From Verrucomicrobiota bacterium (GTDB lineage Bacteria > Verrucomicrobiota > Verrucomicrobiia > Chthoniobacterales > Terrimicrobiaceae): a stretch of 12,376 nt of DNA. This document shows positions 5,366 through 12,376 of this stretch, piece by piece; positions within the stretch are counted from its first letter, which is position 1, and every line of letters starts with the position of its first letter. The stretch is taken from NCBI GenBank assembly GCA_026398285.1, contig JAPLTI010000227.1, forward strand, positions 1 to 12,376, read 5' to 3'. The notes below the pieces were generated by a model. It was not told the DNA's origin and searched no databases. It worked only from the letters and a program-made list of their open reading frames with translations. Position numbers and translations under genes: made by a program.

Positions 5366-7327
5366 ATGAACTCTCTCCTCTCCACGATCCGCCAAGCTGC
5401 TGCTGATGGAAAACTACTTTCCGAGTCGGCTAAAAACATTGAGAGCCTGCTTTCGAAAAGCGCCTCGCCGGTGGATCAGGCGTCGGTGGCGGAGTTGGTG
5501 GCTGCCGGCAATTGGGGCGAGTTAGACAACCGATTTTTCCGCACGCTGGCTTTTGGAACGGGCGGGCTGCGCGGCAAGACAATTGGCGCCGTGGTGACCT
5601 CCATCGAGCGGGGGAATCCTCAGGCGCTCGGGCGTCCGGAGTTCGCCTGCGTAGGCACAAATGCGATGAACACCTACAACATCAGCCGCGCCACTCAGGG
5701 CCTTGTGCACTATGTGAAGGAGTATTTCGCGAAGAGCGGCCGTGCGGGAAAGCCGGCCGTCTGCCTCTGCCACGACACGCGGTTTTTTTCGCGCGAGTTC
5801 GCCGAGTTGGCGGCAAAAATCATCACCGATCTGGGCTGCAACGCCTACCTTTTCGAGGGACCACGTTCCACGCCGGAGTTGTCCTTTGCCGTCCGCCATG
5901 TGAAGGCCCAGGCAGGCATCAACCTCACCGCGAGCCACAATCCACCGGAATACAACGGCTACAAAGTTTACTTCGAAGACGGCTGTCAGGTCACCGAGCC
6001 ACACGCGTCGGCGATCATCGATCGCGTCAATGCCGTGGAGTCTGAAAGTTTCACGCCGGTTGCGGAGAGCGAGCGCGGACGCGTCATTCCGATGGGTGAG
6101 GACATTGACGAGGCCTACATGGAGCGGTTGGCCACTCTCCCGATCGATCCCGAGCTGATCCGCCGCGAGAATTCTCTCAAGATCGTTTACACCCCGCTTC
6201 ACGGCGTTGGCGGAGTCATCATCAAACCCATGCTCAAGCGACTCGGATTCCAATGCGACGGCGTGGCCGAGCAGGAAATTCCCGATGGACGCTTCCCGAC
6301 GGTGAAGTCGCCGAATCCTGAAAATGCCGAAGCGCTCTCGATGGCGATTGCCCAGGCCGACCGCACCGGCGCGGACCTCGTCATCGCCACCGACCCGGAT
6401 GACGACCGCATGGGAATTGCCGCGCGGGATGCCGAGGGCAAAATGCATCTTATCACTGGCAATCAGATCGGCTCGATCCTCGCCTGGTATAGGGCGACAA
6501 AGTTTTTTGAATTCGGAATCCTCAATGACTCGAACCGCTTGCGCGGCGTGATCATTAAGACATTCGTGACCACCGATCTTCAGAAGGCGATCGCCGAAAA
6601 ATTCGGCCTGCGCTGTGTGGAGACGCTCACTGGTTTCAAATACATCGGCCAGAAGCTCGGCAACTACGAGGCCGCCATTCCGGCGACTCTGCGCCCCGAC
6701 TACACCGCGCTCTCCGAGGAGGAGACGCGCCGCCTGCGCCTCGAGCACTCGAGCTTCTATGTCTTCGGCGGCGAGGAAAGCTACGGCTACAGCGCATCGG
6801 ATTTTGTGAGGGACAAGGATGGCAACTCCGCCGCCGTCCTCATCGCCGAGGCCGCCGCCTACGCGAAATCTCAGGGCCTCACGCTCGTCGGCCTGCTCGA
6901 CCGCATCTTCGCCGAGTTTGGCGTTTACCTCGAGCGTGGGGAATCGCTGACGATGGATGGTGCCGAAGGCGCCGCTCAAATCAAAAAGCTCGTCGCCTCC
7001 TACGCTGCGAACCCTCCCGCTGAGATCGACGGAGCCAAGGTCACCGGTATATTGAATTTTGCCACCGATACGATCCATGACATCGAAGGCGACCGCATCC
7101 CCGCCGAGGCCATGCTCATGATCACGCTCGCCGACCGCCGCCGCGTGGCCGTGCGTCCCTCGGGCACCGAGCCGAAGATCAAATACTACATGTTTGCTGC
7201 GCAGACTCCCGAAGCCGGAAAATCCTTCACCCCCGCCGAAGTCGCCGCCGCGCGCGAATCCGTCACGGCCTCCCTCGCGAGCCTCTGGAAAAACCTCGCT
7301 GCGGACGCCAAGGCGCGCTTGGCGTAA
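5366..7327 (+). CDS. Phosphoglucomutase/phosphomannomutase family phosphohexomutase, 653 aa
   Basis: Alpha-D-phosphohexomutases move a phosphate between C1 and C6 of a hexose phosphate through a phosphoserine, linking glycolysis to nucleotide-sugar, glycogen and cell-wall synthesis. All four site motifs are present, numbered from ATG 5366: catalytic TASHNPPEYNGYK (S190), metal-binding DPDDDR (343-348), sugar-binding GEESYGY (469-475) and phosphate-binding RPSGTEPK (597-604). At 653 residues it is somewhat longer than the usual 550-600, mainly through an N-terminal extension and a loop after the metal site. The motif style fits the PGM2/PgcA branch, and glucose-1-phosphate is the likely but unproven substrate. 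TTG 5342 is an alternative start; neither has a good Shine-Dalgarno. The HEPN gene follows after 28 nt, so a shared transcript is possible. Confidence 0.95.
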   Translation: MNSLLSTIRQAAADGKLLSESAKNIESLLSKSASPVDQASVAELVAAGNWGELDNRFFRTLAFGTGGLRGKTIGAVVTSIERGNPQALGRPEFACVGTNAMNTYNISRATQGLVHYVKEYFAKSGRAGKPAVCLCHDTRFFSREFAELAAKIITDLGCNAYLFEGPRSTPELSFAVRHVKAQAGINLTASHNPPEYNGYKVYFEDGCQVTEPHASAIIDRVNAVESESFTPVAESERGRVIPMGEDIDEAYMERLATLPIDPELIRRENSLKIVYTPLHGVGGVIIKPMLKRLGFQCDGVAEQEIPDGRFPTVKSPNPENAEALSMAIAQADRTGADLVIATDPDDDRMGIAARDAEGKMHLITGNQIGSILAWYRATKFFEFGILNDSNRLRGVIIKTFVTTDLQKAIAEKFGLRCVETLTGFKYIGQKLGNYEAAIPATLRPDYTALSEEETRRLRLEHSSFYVFGGEESYGYSASDFVRDKDGNSAAVLIAEAAAYAKSQGLTLVGLLDRIFAEFGVYLERGESLTMDGAEGAAQIKKLVASYAANPPAEIDGAKVTGILNFATDTIHDIEGDRIPAEAMLMITLADRRRVAVRPSGTEPKIKYYMFAAQTPEAGKSFTPAEVAAARESVTASLASLWKNLAADAKARLA

Positions 7328-7355
7328 GGGTGCTTGCCTGTGGGATCTGGAACCT

Positions 7356-7778
7356 ATGAAAAATCCTGATGTGCGTTGGCTTCAGCGTTTCCAGAACTTT
7401 GAACGGGCGCTGGCACAGCTGGATAGTGCAGTCGAACTTTCGCGCCAGCGGGGATTAAGCGAACTCGAGAGGCAAGGGATGGTGCAGGCATTCGAGTTCA
7501 CGCATGAACTCGCTTGGAATGTGATGAAGGATTTTCTGGAGGAAAGTGGCCAGAGCGGCATCTATGGATCGAGGGATGCCACGCGGGCCGCACTTGCGGC
7601 CGAGCTGATTGAGAACGGCGATTTATGGATGCGGATGATCGCGAGTCGCAACCAAACCACGCACACCTACAACGAGGAAACGGTAGAGGATATTTGCTCC
7701 GCCATCGTCAACGAGTATGCGGGGGCATTTGCAAACCTGCGAAGAAGCATGGCGGATTTGCGGGAGCGCGCGACATGA
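7356..7778 (+). CDS. HI0074-family HEPN protein (nucleotidyltransferase partner), 140 aa
   Basis: This is a small alpha-helical protein of the family annotated as nucleotidyltransferase substrate-binding protein, a HEPN-type fold encoded beside a minimal nucleotidyltransferase. The N-terminal WLQRFQNFERALAQL and central QAFEFTHELAWNVMKDFL are typical. The HEPN motif is RNQTTHTY (R98, H103, Y105), matching Rx4HxY. In characterised HEPN/MNT toxin-antitoxin pairs such as HepT/MntA this motif is the RNase site, and its tyrosine is AMP-modified by the MNT protein. ATG 7356-7358 fits the family N-terminus, and longer in-frame starts would overlap the mutase gene. It overlaps the next gene by ATGA. 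A toxin role is inferred from relatives; HI0074 members are less well characterised than HepT. Confidence 0.9.
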   Translation: MKNPDVRWLQRFQNFERALAQLDSAVELSRQRGLSELERQGMVQAFEFTHELAWNVMKDFLEESGQSGIYGSRDATRAALAAELIENGDLWMRMIASRNQTTHTYNEETVEDICSAIVNEYAGAFANLRRSMADLRERAT

Positions 7779-8092
7779 AGGATGCCGTGCCGCCAAGCGT
7801 CGCAGAAGAAATCCGTGCGGTGTTCAGGCGTCACCCGGAAGTCGAACGCGCCACGCTCTTCGGCTCGCGCGCCAAGGGAAGTTTTAGAGAAGGGTCTGAT
7901 ATTGATTTGGCTTTGGAGGGGGATGCGCTGGAGGGGCGGCATCTGGCAACCATGCTTGGCGAATTGGAGGAAACGCCGATTCCCCAAAAGGTGGATCTCT
8001 TGCTGAAAAAGACTCTTCGTCATCAAGAGCTCTTGGACCACATCGAGCGGGTAGGTGTGGTTTTTTACGAAAGGGAAGTCGCCGAATCTTGA
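7775..8092 (+). CDS. Minimal nucleotidyltransferase (MNT/MntA-like), 105 aa
   Basis: This is a single-domain DNA polymerase beta-superfamily nucleotidyltransferase, predicted to transfer NMP, probably AMP, from NTP to a partner protein. The core motif is LFGSRAKGSFREGSDIDLAL (residues 28-47): GSRAKG grips the nucleotide, and D42 and D44 bind metal. A third acidic residue, D74 in KVDLLL, completes the triad, so the enzyme looks catalytically intact. The ATG overlaps the HEPN gene stop as ATGA, so translation is likely coupled. In HepT/MntA-type (type VII) systems the MNT protein is the antitoxin that AMPylates the HEPN toxin. The partner here is the HI0074 subgroup, so the same chemistry is plausible but not shown. 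Confidence 0.92.
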   Translation: MKDAVPPSVAEEIRAVFRRHPEVERATLFGSRAKGSFREGSDIDLALEGDALEGRHLATMLGELEETPIPQKVDLLLKKTLRHQELLDHIERVGVVFYEREVAES

Positions 8093-8128
8093 TTCCGAAT
8101 CCCGCAGCCCCTAACACCCTGACGACCC

Positions 8129-8668
8129 ATGAAAATTCATAAAAACATCCCGCTTTTGGAGAGCATCCTCGCCGAGCGGGCGGAAGTGATCGTCGCGCAG
8201 TTCGAGCCCTACAAGAACCATGTTTACCGGGTCTTAAATTTTTGCTTCGCGTTCCATGAGTGCCATGGCGACGAAGAAGAGAAACTGATCATAGCCGCCT
8301 GTTTTCACGACCTCGGCATGTGGCCGGGGGATGTCGTGGACTATCTGGAGCCGTCGATCGCGCTGGCTCAAGAGTATTTGCAGCGCTCTGGCAAAGCGGG
8401 TTGGACCGATGAAATCTCGGAGATGATCAACCTGCACCACAAATTCCGCTCTGCGACCGACAGCCGGTTCCCGCTGGTTGAAGTCTTTCGCAAAGGCGAC
8501 TGGGTGGATGCCACGCAGGGCGTCCGCCGCTTCACGCTATCCCGCGCCGATGTGAAATCCGTCCAAGCCGCATTTCCCAATCTCGGCTTTCACAAAAATC
8601 TCGTGAGGCTTGCCTGGGGGCAATTCATGCGGCATCCGCTCAATCCGCTGCCCATGATGAAATGGTAG
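8129..8668 (+). CDS. HD-domain metal-dependent phosphohydrolase-like protein, 179 aa
   Basis: The sequence has the spaced metal ligands of a short HD-domain protein: H31 (YKNHVYRV), the HD pair H60-D61 (AACFHDLGMWPG), a histidine pair H103-H104 (INLHHKFR) and D124 (RKGDWVDA). HD proteins hydrolyse phosphate esters of nucleotides or related compounds, but this subgroup has no assigned substrate that I can name. There is no signal peptide or membrane segment, so it is probably cytoplasmic. It lies 36 nt downstream of the MNT gene on the same strand and may share its transcript. The ATG has no good Shine-Dalgarno. It is convergent with holA, with only 27 nt between stops. Confidence is high for the domain and low for the function. 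Confidence 0.85.
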   Translation: MKIHKNIPLLESILAERAEVIVAQFEPYKNHVYRVLNFCFAFHECHGDEEEKLIIAACFHDLGMWPGDVVDYLEPSIALAQEYLQRSGKAGWTDEISEMINLHHKFRSATDSRFPLVEVFRKGDWVDATQGVRRFTLSRADVKSVQAAFPNLGFHKNLVRLAWGQFMRHPLNPLPMMKW

Positions 8669-8695
8669 TCGCAGCGAACCGCGCCCGCTCTACTC

Positions 8696-9811
8696 TCACA
8701 CAGCGGGCCTGCCCATGAAGCCGATGAGGAGGCGTGTGAGGACGACGTCCTCCGCACCCTGGCTGGTGATGAGTTGGAAATTGGCATCGGCGCAGCCGTG
8801 GAAGGCGCGCTGGAGCTCTTCGAGCGAGTAGTGGACGGAGCTTTTGGCGGCGATGCCGAGGCCATAGGCGTTGAGGCTGCCGTCCTTTTTGCGGGGCAGA
8901 AAATCTGTTTCCTCAGGCGGGAGTTTTGCAAGTGTCCCTGAGAAATACTGGGCCTCGGCGGGGGGGCGAAGCTTGTGGCGGATGAGCAGGCTTTTTGCGA
9001 GGAGAAGATTTCGAACGGTCGGGACGATGGATGCCAACAGGATGCCGACACCTTTTTCTCCTTGGTAAAAAAGTTGTTCGAGCGTTTCAAGAGCCAGCGG
9101 GAGGTTGCGGGCGGAGATAGCATTGCCAATATCGAACACGCCGCTCTCGCGGGTCGCAGGCACGAGGTCGCGCACATCGCGCTCGCCAATGGGGTGGCCG
9201 GGCCCGAAGGCCGTCTCGATTTTATCTAGTTCGCTGTAGAGCTGCGCGGAATCCAGCCCCACACGGGCGGCAAGCACCTCGATGGCATCCGCCGAAATTT
9301 TTAACCCGCGCGCCCGCACCTGCTGCATCGTCCAGCTGATGATTTCCTCCTCGCCCGCACCGAATCCCAGCGACGGTTTGTCGTGGAGGACCGTGCTTCC
9401 GGCTTTGGAAAGGCGTTTGTAGGCCGAGCGGCGCTTGTCCGCGCCCGGCGCGCTCAACAAAAAAGTAACCCCGTCGGGGAGGCCTTCATCCAGTAAGTCG
9501 CAAAGCTGCTCGACGACCGTGATGACATTTTCCGAACGGCCCGCGACGCTGTCGGCGAGGAAGGCTGCACTCTTTAGCCACACAAGTTTCGTGCCGCCGA
9601 GAAACGGCATTGTGGCGAGGGACTGCATTGTCTCCCGCGTGCGGGCTATTGAGGCATCCACCGTCTCCACCGCGCCGTCGATGATCTCCAAACCAAACGC
9701 ATCCGCACCGGGAGCCAGCTTGGCGGCGAGTTCGGAGGCGGCTTTCTTCACAGCGGCACCGTCCGAACCGCTGATGAAATGAATCGCTGATGAGGTTTTT
9801 TTTGCGGCCAT
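8696..9811 (-). CDS. holA: DNA polymerase III subunit delta (HolA), 371 aa
   Basis: HolA is the delta subunit of the clamp loader; it opens the beta sliding clamp and loads it on primed DNA. The order of family landmarks is right: an N-terminal AAA-like region with PFLGGTKLVWLKSAAFL (about 69-85) and VTFLLSAPGADKR (115-127), the LYSELDKIETAFG segment (191-203), and VFDIGNAISARNLPLALETLEQLF followed by GILLASIVPTVRNLLLAK (225-273). As usual for delta, no functional Walker A is seen. Length is typical. I start at ATG 9809-9811 (MAAKKTSSAIHFISGSDG); the frame is open upstream to 10015, but that would run into the divergent aminotransferase gene. Codons 3-6 contain a run of eight A residues, a possible slippage site. 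Confidence 0.93.
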   Translation of the reverse strand: MAAKKTSSAIHFISGSDGAAVKKAASELAAKLAPGADAFGLEIIDGAVETVDASIARTRETMQSLATMPFLGGTKLVWLKSAAFLADSVAGRSENVITVVEQLCDLLDEGLPDGVTFLLSAPGADKRRSAYKRLSKAGSTVLHDKPSLGFGAGEEEIISWTMQQVRARGLKISADAIEVLAARVGLDSAQLYSELDKIETAFGPGHPIGERDVRDLVPATRESGVFDIGNAISARNLPLALETLEQLFYQGEKGVGILLASIVPTVRNLLLAKSLLIRHKLRPPAEAQYFSGTLAKLPPEETDFLPRKKDGSLNAYGLGIAAKSSVHYSLEELQRAFHGCADANFQLITSQGAEDVVLTRLLIGFMGRPAV

Positions 9812-9911
9812 TGGGATGCGGCGAATCTTGGCGTCAGGCGTGCTGGATTGCAAAATTTCTTCGTCATCGGCCTTGTGTCGGCCGTAACATGAGAGCCTCA
9901 CCTTTTTTGCT

Positions 9912-10982
9912 ATGTCACACATCAAGCTCTTCATTCCGGGTCCGATCGAAGTTTCCGAAAAAACCTTCCGCGCCATGTGCGCGCCGATGATCGGCCATCG
10001 CGGATCGGAGTTCAAAAAACTCTACGGCGGCATCCAGTCCCGCCTTCAGACCCTCTTCGGCACCCAGCGCCCGGTCTTTCTTTCGACTTCCTCGGCTTGG
10101 GGAGTCATGGAAGGGGCGATCCGGAATCTCACGGCGAAAAAAGTCCTCAACGGAATGTGCGGGGCCTTTTCCGACAAGTGGCTTGATGTCAGCAAGCGCT
10201 GCGGTAAAGAGGCGGTTGCTCTCCAAGTCGAGTGGGGACAGTCCATCGAGCCGGACATGATCCGCGCGAAACTCTCGGAAGGCGGATTCGATACCTTCAC
10301 TCTCATCCATAACGAAACTTCCTGCGGCGTGCGCAACCCGCTTCCCGAGATCGCAGCGGTGCTACGCGAGTTCCCGGAGGTGATGTTCATCGTGGACAGT
10401 GTCTCGTCTTTTTCCACACAGCCGATTCCGATGGATGAACTCGGCATCGACGTGCTGCTCACCGGCAGCCAGAAGGCGCTGGCCATGCCGCCCGGATTGG
10501 CGCTCTTCGCCGTCTCCGAGCGTGCGATGAAACGCGCCGAGTCGATCAAGGACCGTGGATACTATTTCGACTTCGTAGAATTCGCCAAAAACCAAGAGCA
10601 GGACATGACGCCCAGCACGCCGGCGATTTCGCTGATCTATGCGCTCGAATCCAAGCTGGATGATATTTTCAGCGAAGGCGTCGAAGCCCGTCACGCGCGC
10701 CACGCCGCACTCAACGCGCAGGTGCACGAGTGGGTGAAGGCCCATGGATTCGAGTTCTTCGCACCCGAAGGTCGCCGCTCGCTCTCCCTGACTTGTGTGA
10801 AAAACAATCGCGACATCGATGTCGCGGCTTGGATCAAGCGCCTCCGCGAGAAACACCGCTTCGTCATCGATGGCGGCTACGGCAAGCTCAAGGGAAAAAC
10901 TTTCCGCATCTCGAACATGGGCGACGAAACGAGCGAATCGATCGCAACCTTACTCGCGGCGTTGGACGATACGCTGGAGTAG
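9912..10982 (+). CDS. Class V PLP aminotransferase (alanine-glyoxylate/serine-pyruvate type), 356 aa
   Basis: This fold-type I, PLP-dependent aminotransferase moves an amino group between small amino acids and 2-oxoacids such as glyoxylate or pyruvate. It starts with FIPGPIEVSE and GHRGSEF (residues 28-34), typical of the alanine-glyoxylate/serine-pyruvate/aspartate group. The cofactor residues are visible: STSSAWGVMEGA (58-69) binds the phosphate, D162 in FIVDSVSS contacts the pyridine ring, and K188 in TGSQKALAMPPG forms the Schiff base. A C-terminal FRISNMG (about 336-342) supplies the substrate-carboxylate arginine. Length is normal. The exact donor and acceptor are not decided by sequence; serine-glyoxylate or phosphoserine-like activity is possible. 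Divergent from holA with about 100 nt between, and 30 nt before the membrane hydrolase gene. Confidence 0.92.
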   Translation: MSHIKLFIPGPIEVSEKTFRAMCAPMIGHRGSEFKKLYGGIQSRLQTLFGTQRPVFLSTSSAWGVMEGAIRNLTAKKVLNGMCGAFSDKWLDVSKRCGKEAVALQVEWGQSIEPDMIRAKLSEGGFDTFTLIHNETSCGVRNPLPEIAAVLREFPEVMFIVDSVSSFSTQPIPMDELGIDVLLTGSQKALAMPPGLALFAVSERAMKRAESIKDRGYYFDFVEFAKNQEQDMTPSTPAISLIYALESKLDDIFSEGVEARHARHAALNAQVHEWVKAHGFEFFAPEGRRSLSLTCVKNNRDIDVAAWIKRLREKHRFVIDGGYGKLKGKTFRISNMGDETSESIATLLAALDDTLE

Positions 10983-11012
10983 CTTTCCGGATACCAGCCG
11001 GATTTCGCTGCC

Positions 11013-12032
11013 GTGGATTCGATCACCCAAGCCGTCCTTGGTGCCGCCGTTGCCGAAGCCGGCATGGGAAGACGCCTCGGCAACAAGGCCATCGTGTGGG
11101 GTGTTGCGCTCGGAACCCTTCCCGATCTCGACGTCGTCTTCAACCCATGGCTCGATCATATCCAGCAACTCGAGTGGCATCGTGGGTGGTCGCATTCGCT
11201 TTTTGTCATAGCCATCGCCTCGCCGTTTTTTGGCTGGTTGATCGCGCGTCTCCACAAGGGAGGCGTCACCACCCTGAGGGCGGCACTCACCGTGTTCGCA
11301 ATTTTTTTCACCCATGTGCTGATTGATGTTTTCACCACCTACGGAACGATGGTCTTCAAGCCATTTAGCGATTTCCGCGCTGGCTGGAATAATCTGTTCA
11401 TTATCGATCCCCTTTTCACTGCGCCGCTCCTGGTTGGAGTGGCCATCGCATGGTTTGCAAAAAGCCACTCCCGCTTGCGCGTGTGGGCGAACACCACGGG
11501 AGTCGTCCTCGCCTCGCTCTACGCCGTCTGGAGCCTTGGGGCGAAATCCCTCGCCGAATCCCGCATGCGCGAAAATCTTGCTTCAGCTGGCATCGAAGCA
11601 CGACGCCTCATCTCCACCCCGACCCCGTTCAACACGCTTCTTTGGCGCGGCGTCGCGGAGCGCGAGAAGGACTTCGTCATCACCTACCACTCGCTTCTGA
11701 AACCCAGCGAGCAGCCATCATTCGATTTCATCCCGAAAAACCACGAGGCCCTCGCGCCCATCGCCGGATCTCATCCAGCTCGCCGCCTTGAGTGGTTCTC
11801 AGATGGCTTTTTCAGCGTGAGAAAAATAGATCGGGGCTGGGTGGTCAGCGACTGGCGTTTCGGCGAATGGCGTTCTGCCGACGGCCCGCTTTCGGAAACG
11901 AATCCGCCTGTCGCCATTTTTTCGTGGCTGCTGGAATCCGATGGCGATTCCGTGAAAGTTACCCCCCTCCGCGTCAAAATGAATCCCGGCCCGCAGCTCC
12001 AGCGTGTTGCCAGGCTCTTGCTGCCTGAATAA
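11013..12032 (+). CDS. YdjM-type membrane metal-dependent hydrolase, 339 aa
   Basis: This is an inner-membrane protein of the YdjM/DUF457 family, annotated as a metal-dependent hydrolase; its reaction is unknown. Family markers are the start MDSITQAVLGAAVAEA, GTLPDLDVV (34-42), HRGWSHSL (56-63) and HVLIDVFTTYGT (101-112). The histidines and aspartates in these blocks are the expected metal ligands. About four hydrophobic stretches lie near residues 63-80, 90-107, 129-149 and 157-175. They are followed by a soluble C-terminal domain of about 160 residues (LWRGVAEREKDFVITYHSLL onward). The start is GTG 11013-11015, since MDSITQA is the canonical N-terminus. It lies 30 nt after the aminotransferase stop, so co-transcription is plausible without an obvious functional link. 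Confidence 0.9.
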   Translation: MDSITQAVLGAAVAEAGMGRRLGNKAIVWGVALGTLPDLDVVFNPWLDHIQQLEWHRGWSHSLFVIAIASPFFGWLIARLHKGGVTTLRAALTVFAIFFTHVLIDVFTTYGTMVFKPFSDFRAGWNNLFIIDPLFTAPLLVGVAIAWFAKSHSRLRVWANTTGVVLASLYAVWSLGAKSLAESRMRENLASAGIEARRLISTPTPFNTLLWRGVAEREKDFVITYHSLLKPSEQPSFDFIPKNHEALAPIAGSHPARRLEWFSDGFFSVRKIDRGWVVSDWRFGEWRSADGPLSETNPPVAIFSWLLESDGDSVKVTPLRVKMNPGPQLQRVARLLLPE

Positions 12033-12141
12033 AATGGGCCGCCTGTAACTTTCTTTCATTCTGCGATCCGCAAGCTCCGCCGAACGGTAAAGTTGATGAC
12101 TCCAGAAACTGTGGCATCGTCTTCGACGGCATACCAAAAAA

Positions 12142-12215
<74 letters not shown>

Positions 12216-12227
12216 CTACTGAGAGAG

Positions 12228-12255
12228 AACCTAGCAGCCCAAGCCAGCTTGTAAA
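12228..12255 (-). promoter_or_regulatory. Possible promoter of tRNA-Pro
   Basis: On the minus strand TTTACA (12250-12255), 5 of 6 to the -35 consensus, is followed after 16 nt by TAGGTT (12228-12233), a weak -10. The mature tRNA begins 12 nt further on, a normal spacing for a tRNA promoter. Confidence 0.4.
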
Positions 12256-12313
12256 GCATCGTGAGCGATTTCGACTGTTGTGGGGCGGTCATCTCGCCTG
12301 CTATCAAACGGCT

Positions 12314-12376
12314 TCAGGCTCGGAAAGGGAGACGCCTGCGCCACATCAAAGGAAGGAGAAACAAGGCGAACAACGC
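12314..12376 (-). CDS. Possible 3' end of a membrane-anchored protein, cut by window edge
   Basis: Reading the minus strand from the window edge in one frame gives ALFALFLLPLMWRRRLPFRA and a TGA stop at 12314-12316. Twelve hydrophobic residues followed by three arginines is the pattern of a C-terminal membrane anchor with a positive stop-transfer end. Only 20 codons are visible, so this could be chance. A protein that ends just upstream of the tRNA gene is plausible by position. Confidence 0.35.
   Translation of the reverse strand, partial: ALFALFLLPLMWRRRLPFRA

Noticed and set aside
5522..7078. Very long minus-strand open frame (518 codons) opposite the mutase gene
   Set aside because: The plus-strand phosphohexomutase has every catalytic motif. 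The antisense frame has no recognisable domain and reflects codon bias on the other strand.
10986..11002. TCCGG/CCGGA hairpin between the aminotransferase and the membrane hydrolase, considered as a terminator
   Set aside because: The stem is only 5 bp with a 7-nt loop and no T tract, and the gap is just 30 nt, so read-through is more likely.

Overview
The window reads as part of a bacterial chromosome with moderately high GC coding regions. Several genes have little or no Shine-Dalgarno sequence, and the tRNA has no encoded CCA. Two intergenic stretches hold degenerate motifs of the 'CACAGAG...' and 'TTCTGTCAATTCTGTGAATT' kinds, which I associate with Verrucomicrobiota or Planctomycetota-like environmental genomes. 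That assignment is inference, and Verrucomicrobiota is my best guess only. There is no phage, transposase, CRISPR array or rRNA.

Layout. Positions 1-444 hold the 3' part of lipB (+), convergent with an HNH endonuclease gene (-, 618-1259); paired hairpins lie between them. A gene-poor, AT-rich stretch with repeats (1260-1904) follows. Next comes an orphan AAA-type ATPase with a C-terminal DUF4143 domain (-, 1905-3089), then a second repeat-bearing gap (3090-3422). The tRNA methyltransferase gene trmL (-, 3423-3878) diverges from an ATP-grasp enzyme gene (+, 4029-5162), and a perfect 16-bp parS-like palindrome sits between them. A co-directional run then spans 5366-8668: a phosphohexomutase, a HEPN/MNT two-gene module (HI0074-type substrate-binding protein plus minimal nucleotidyltransferase, overlapping by ATGA), and an HD-domain protein. 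holA (-, 8696-9811) diverges from a class V aminotransferase (+, 9912-10982), which is followed closely by a YdjM-type membrane metal-dependent hydrolase (+, 11013-12032). A tRNA-Pro(UGG) gene (-, 12142-12215) and possibly the last 20 codons of a membrane-anchored protein (-, reaching the right edge) complete the window.

How the genes fit together. lipB, trmL, holA, tRNA-Pro, the mutase and the aminotransferase are core housekeeping functions. The 445-3422 block (HNH gene, DUF4143 ATPase, AT-rich repeat-bearing flanks) and the HEPN/MNT pair look like accessory inserts among them. The signals most worth a second look are the two near-identical parS-like palindromes 2 kb apart, the directly oriented repeat modules flanking the ATPase gene, and the HEPN/MNT/HD gene run. 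I see no convincing multi-gene system that I would call undescribed.
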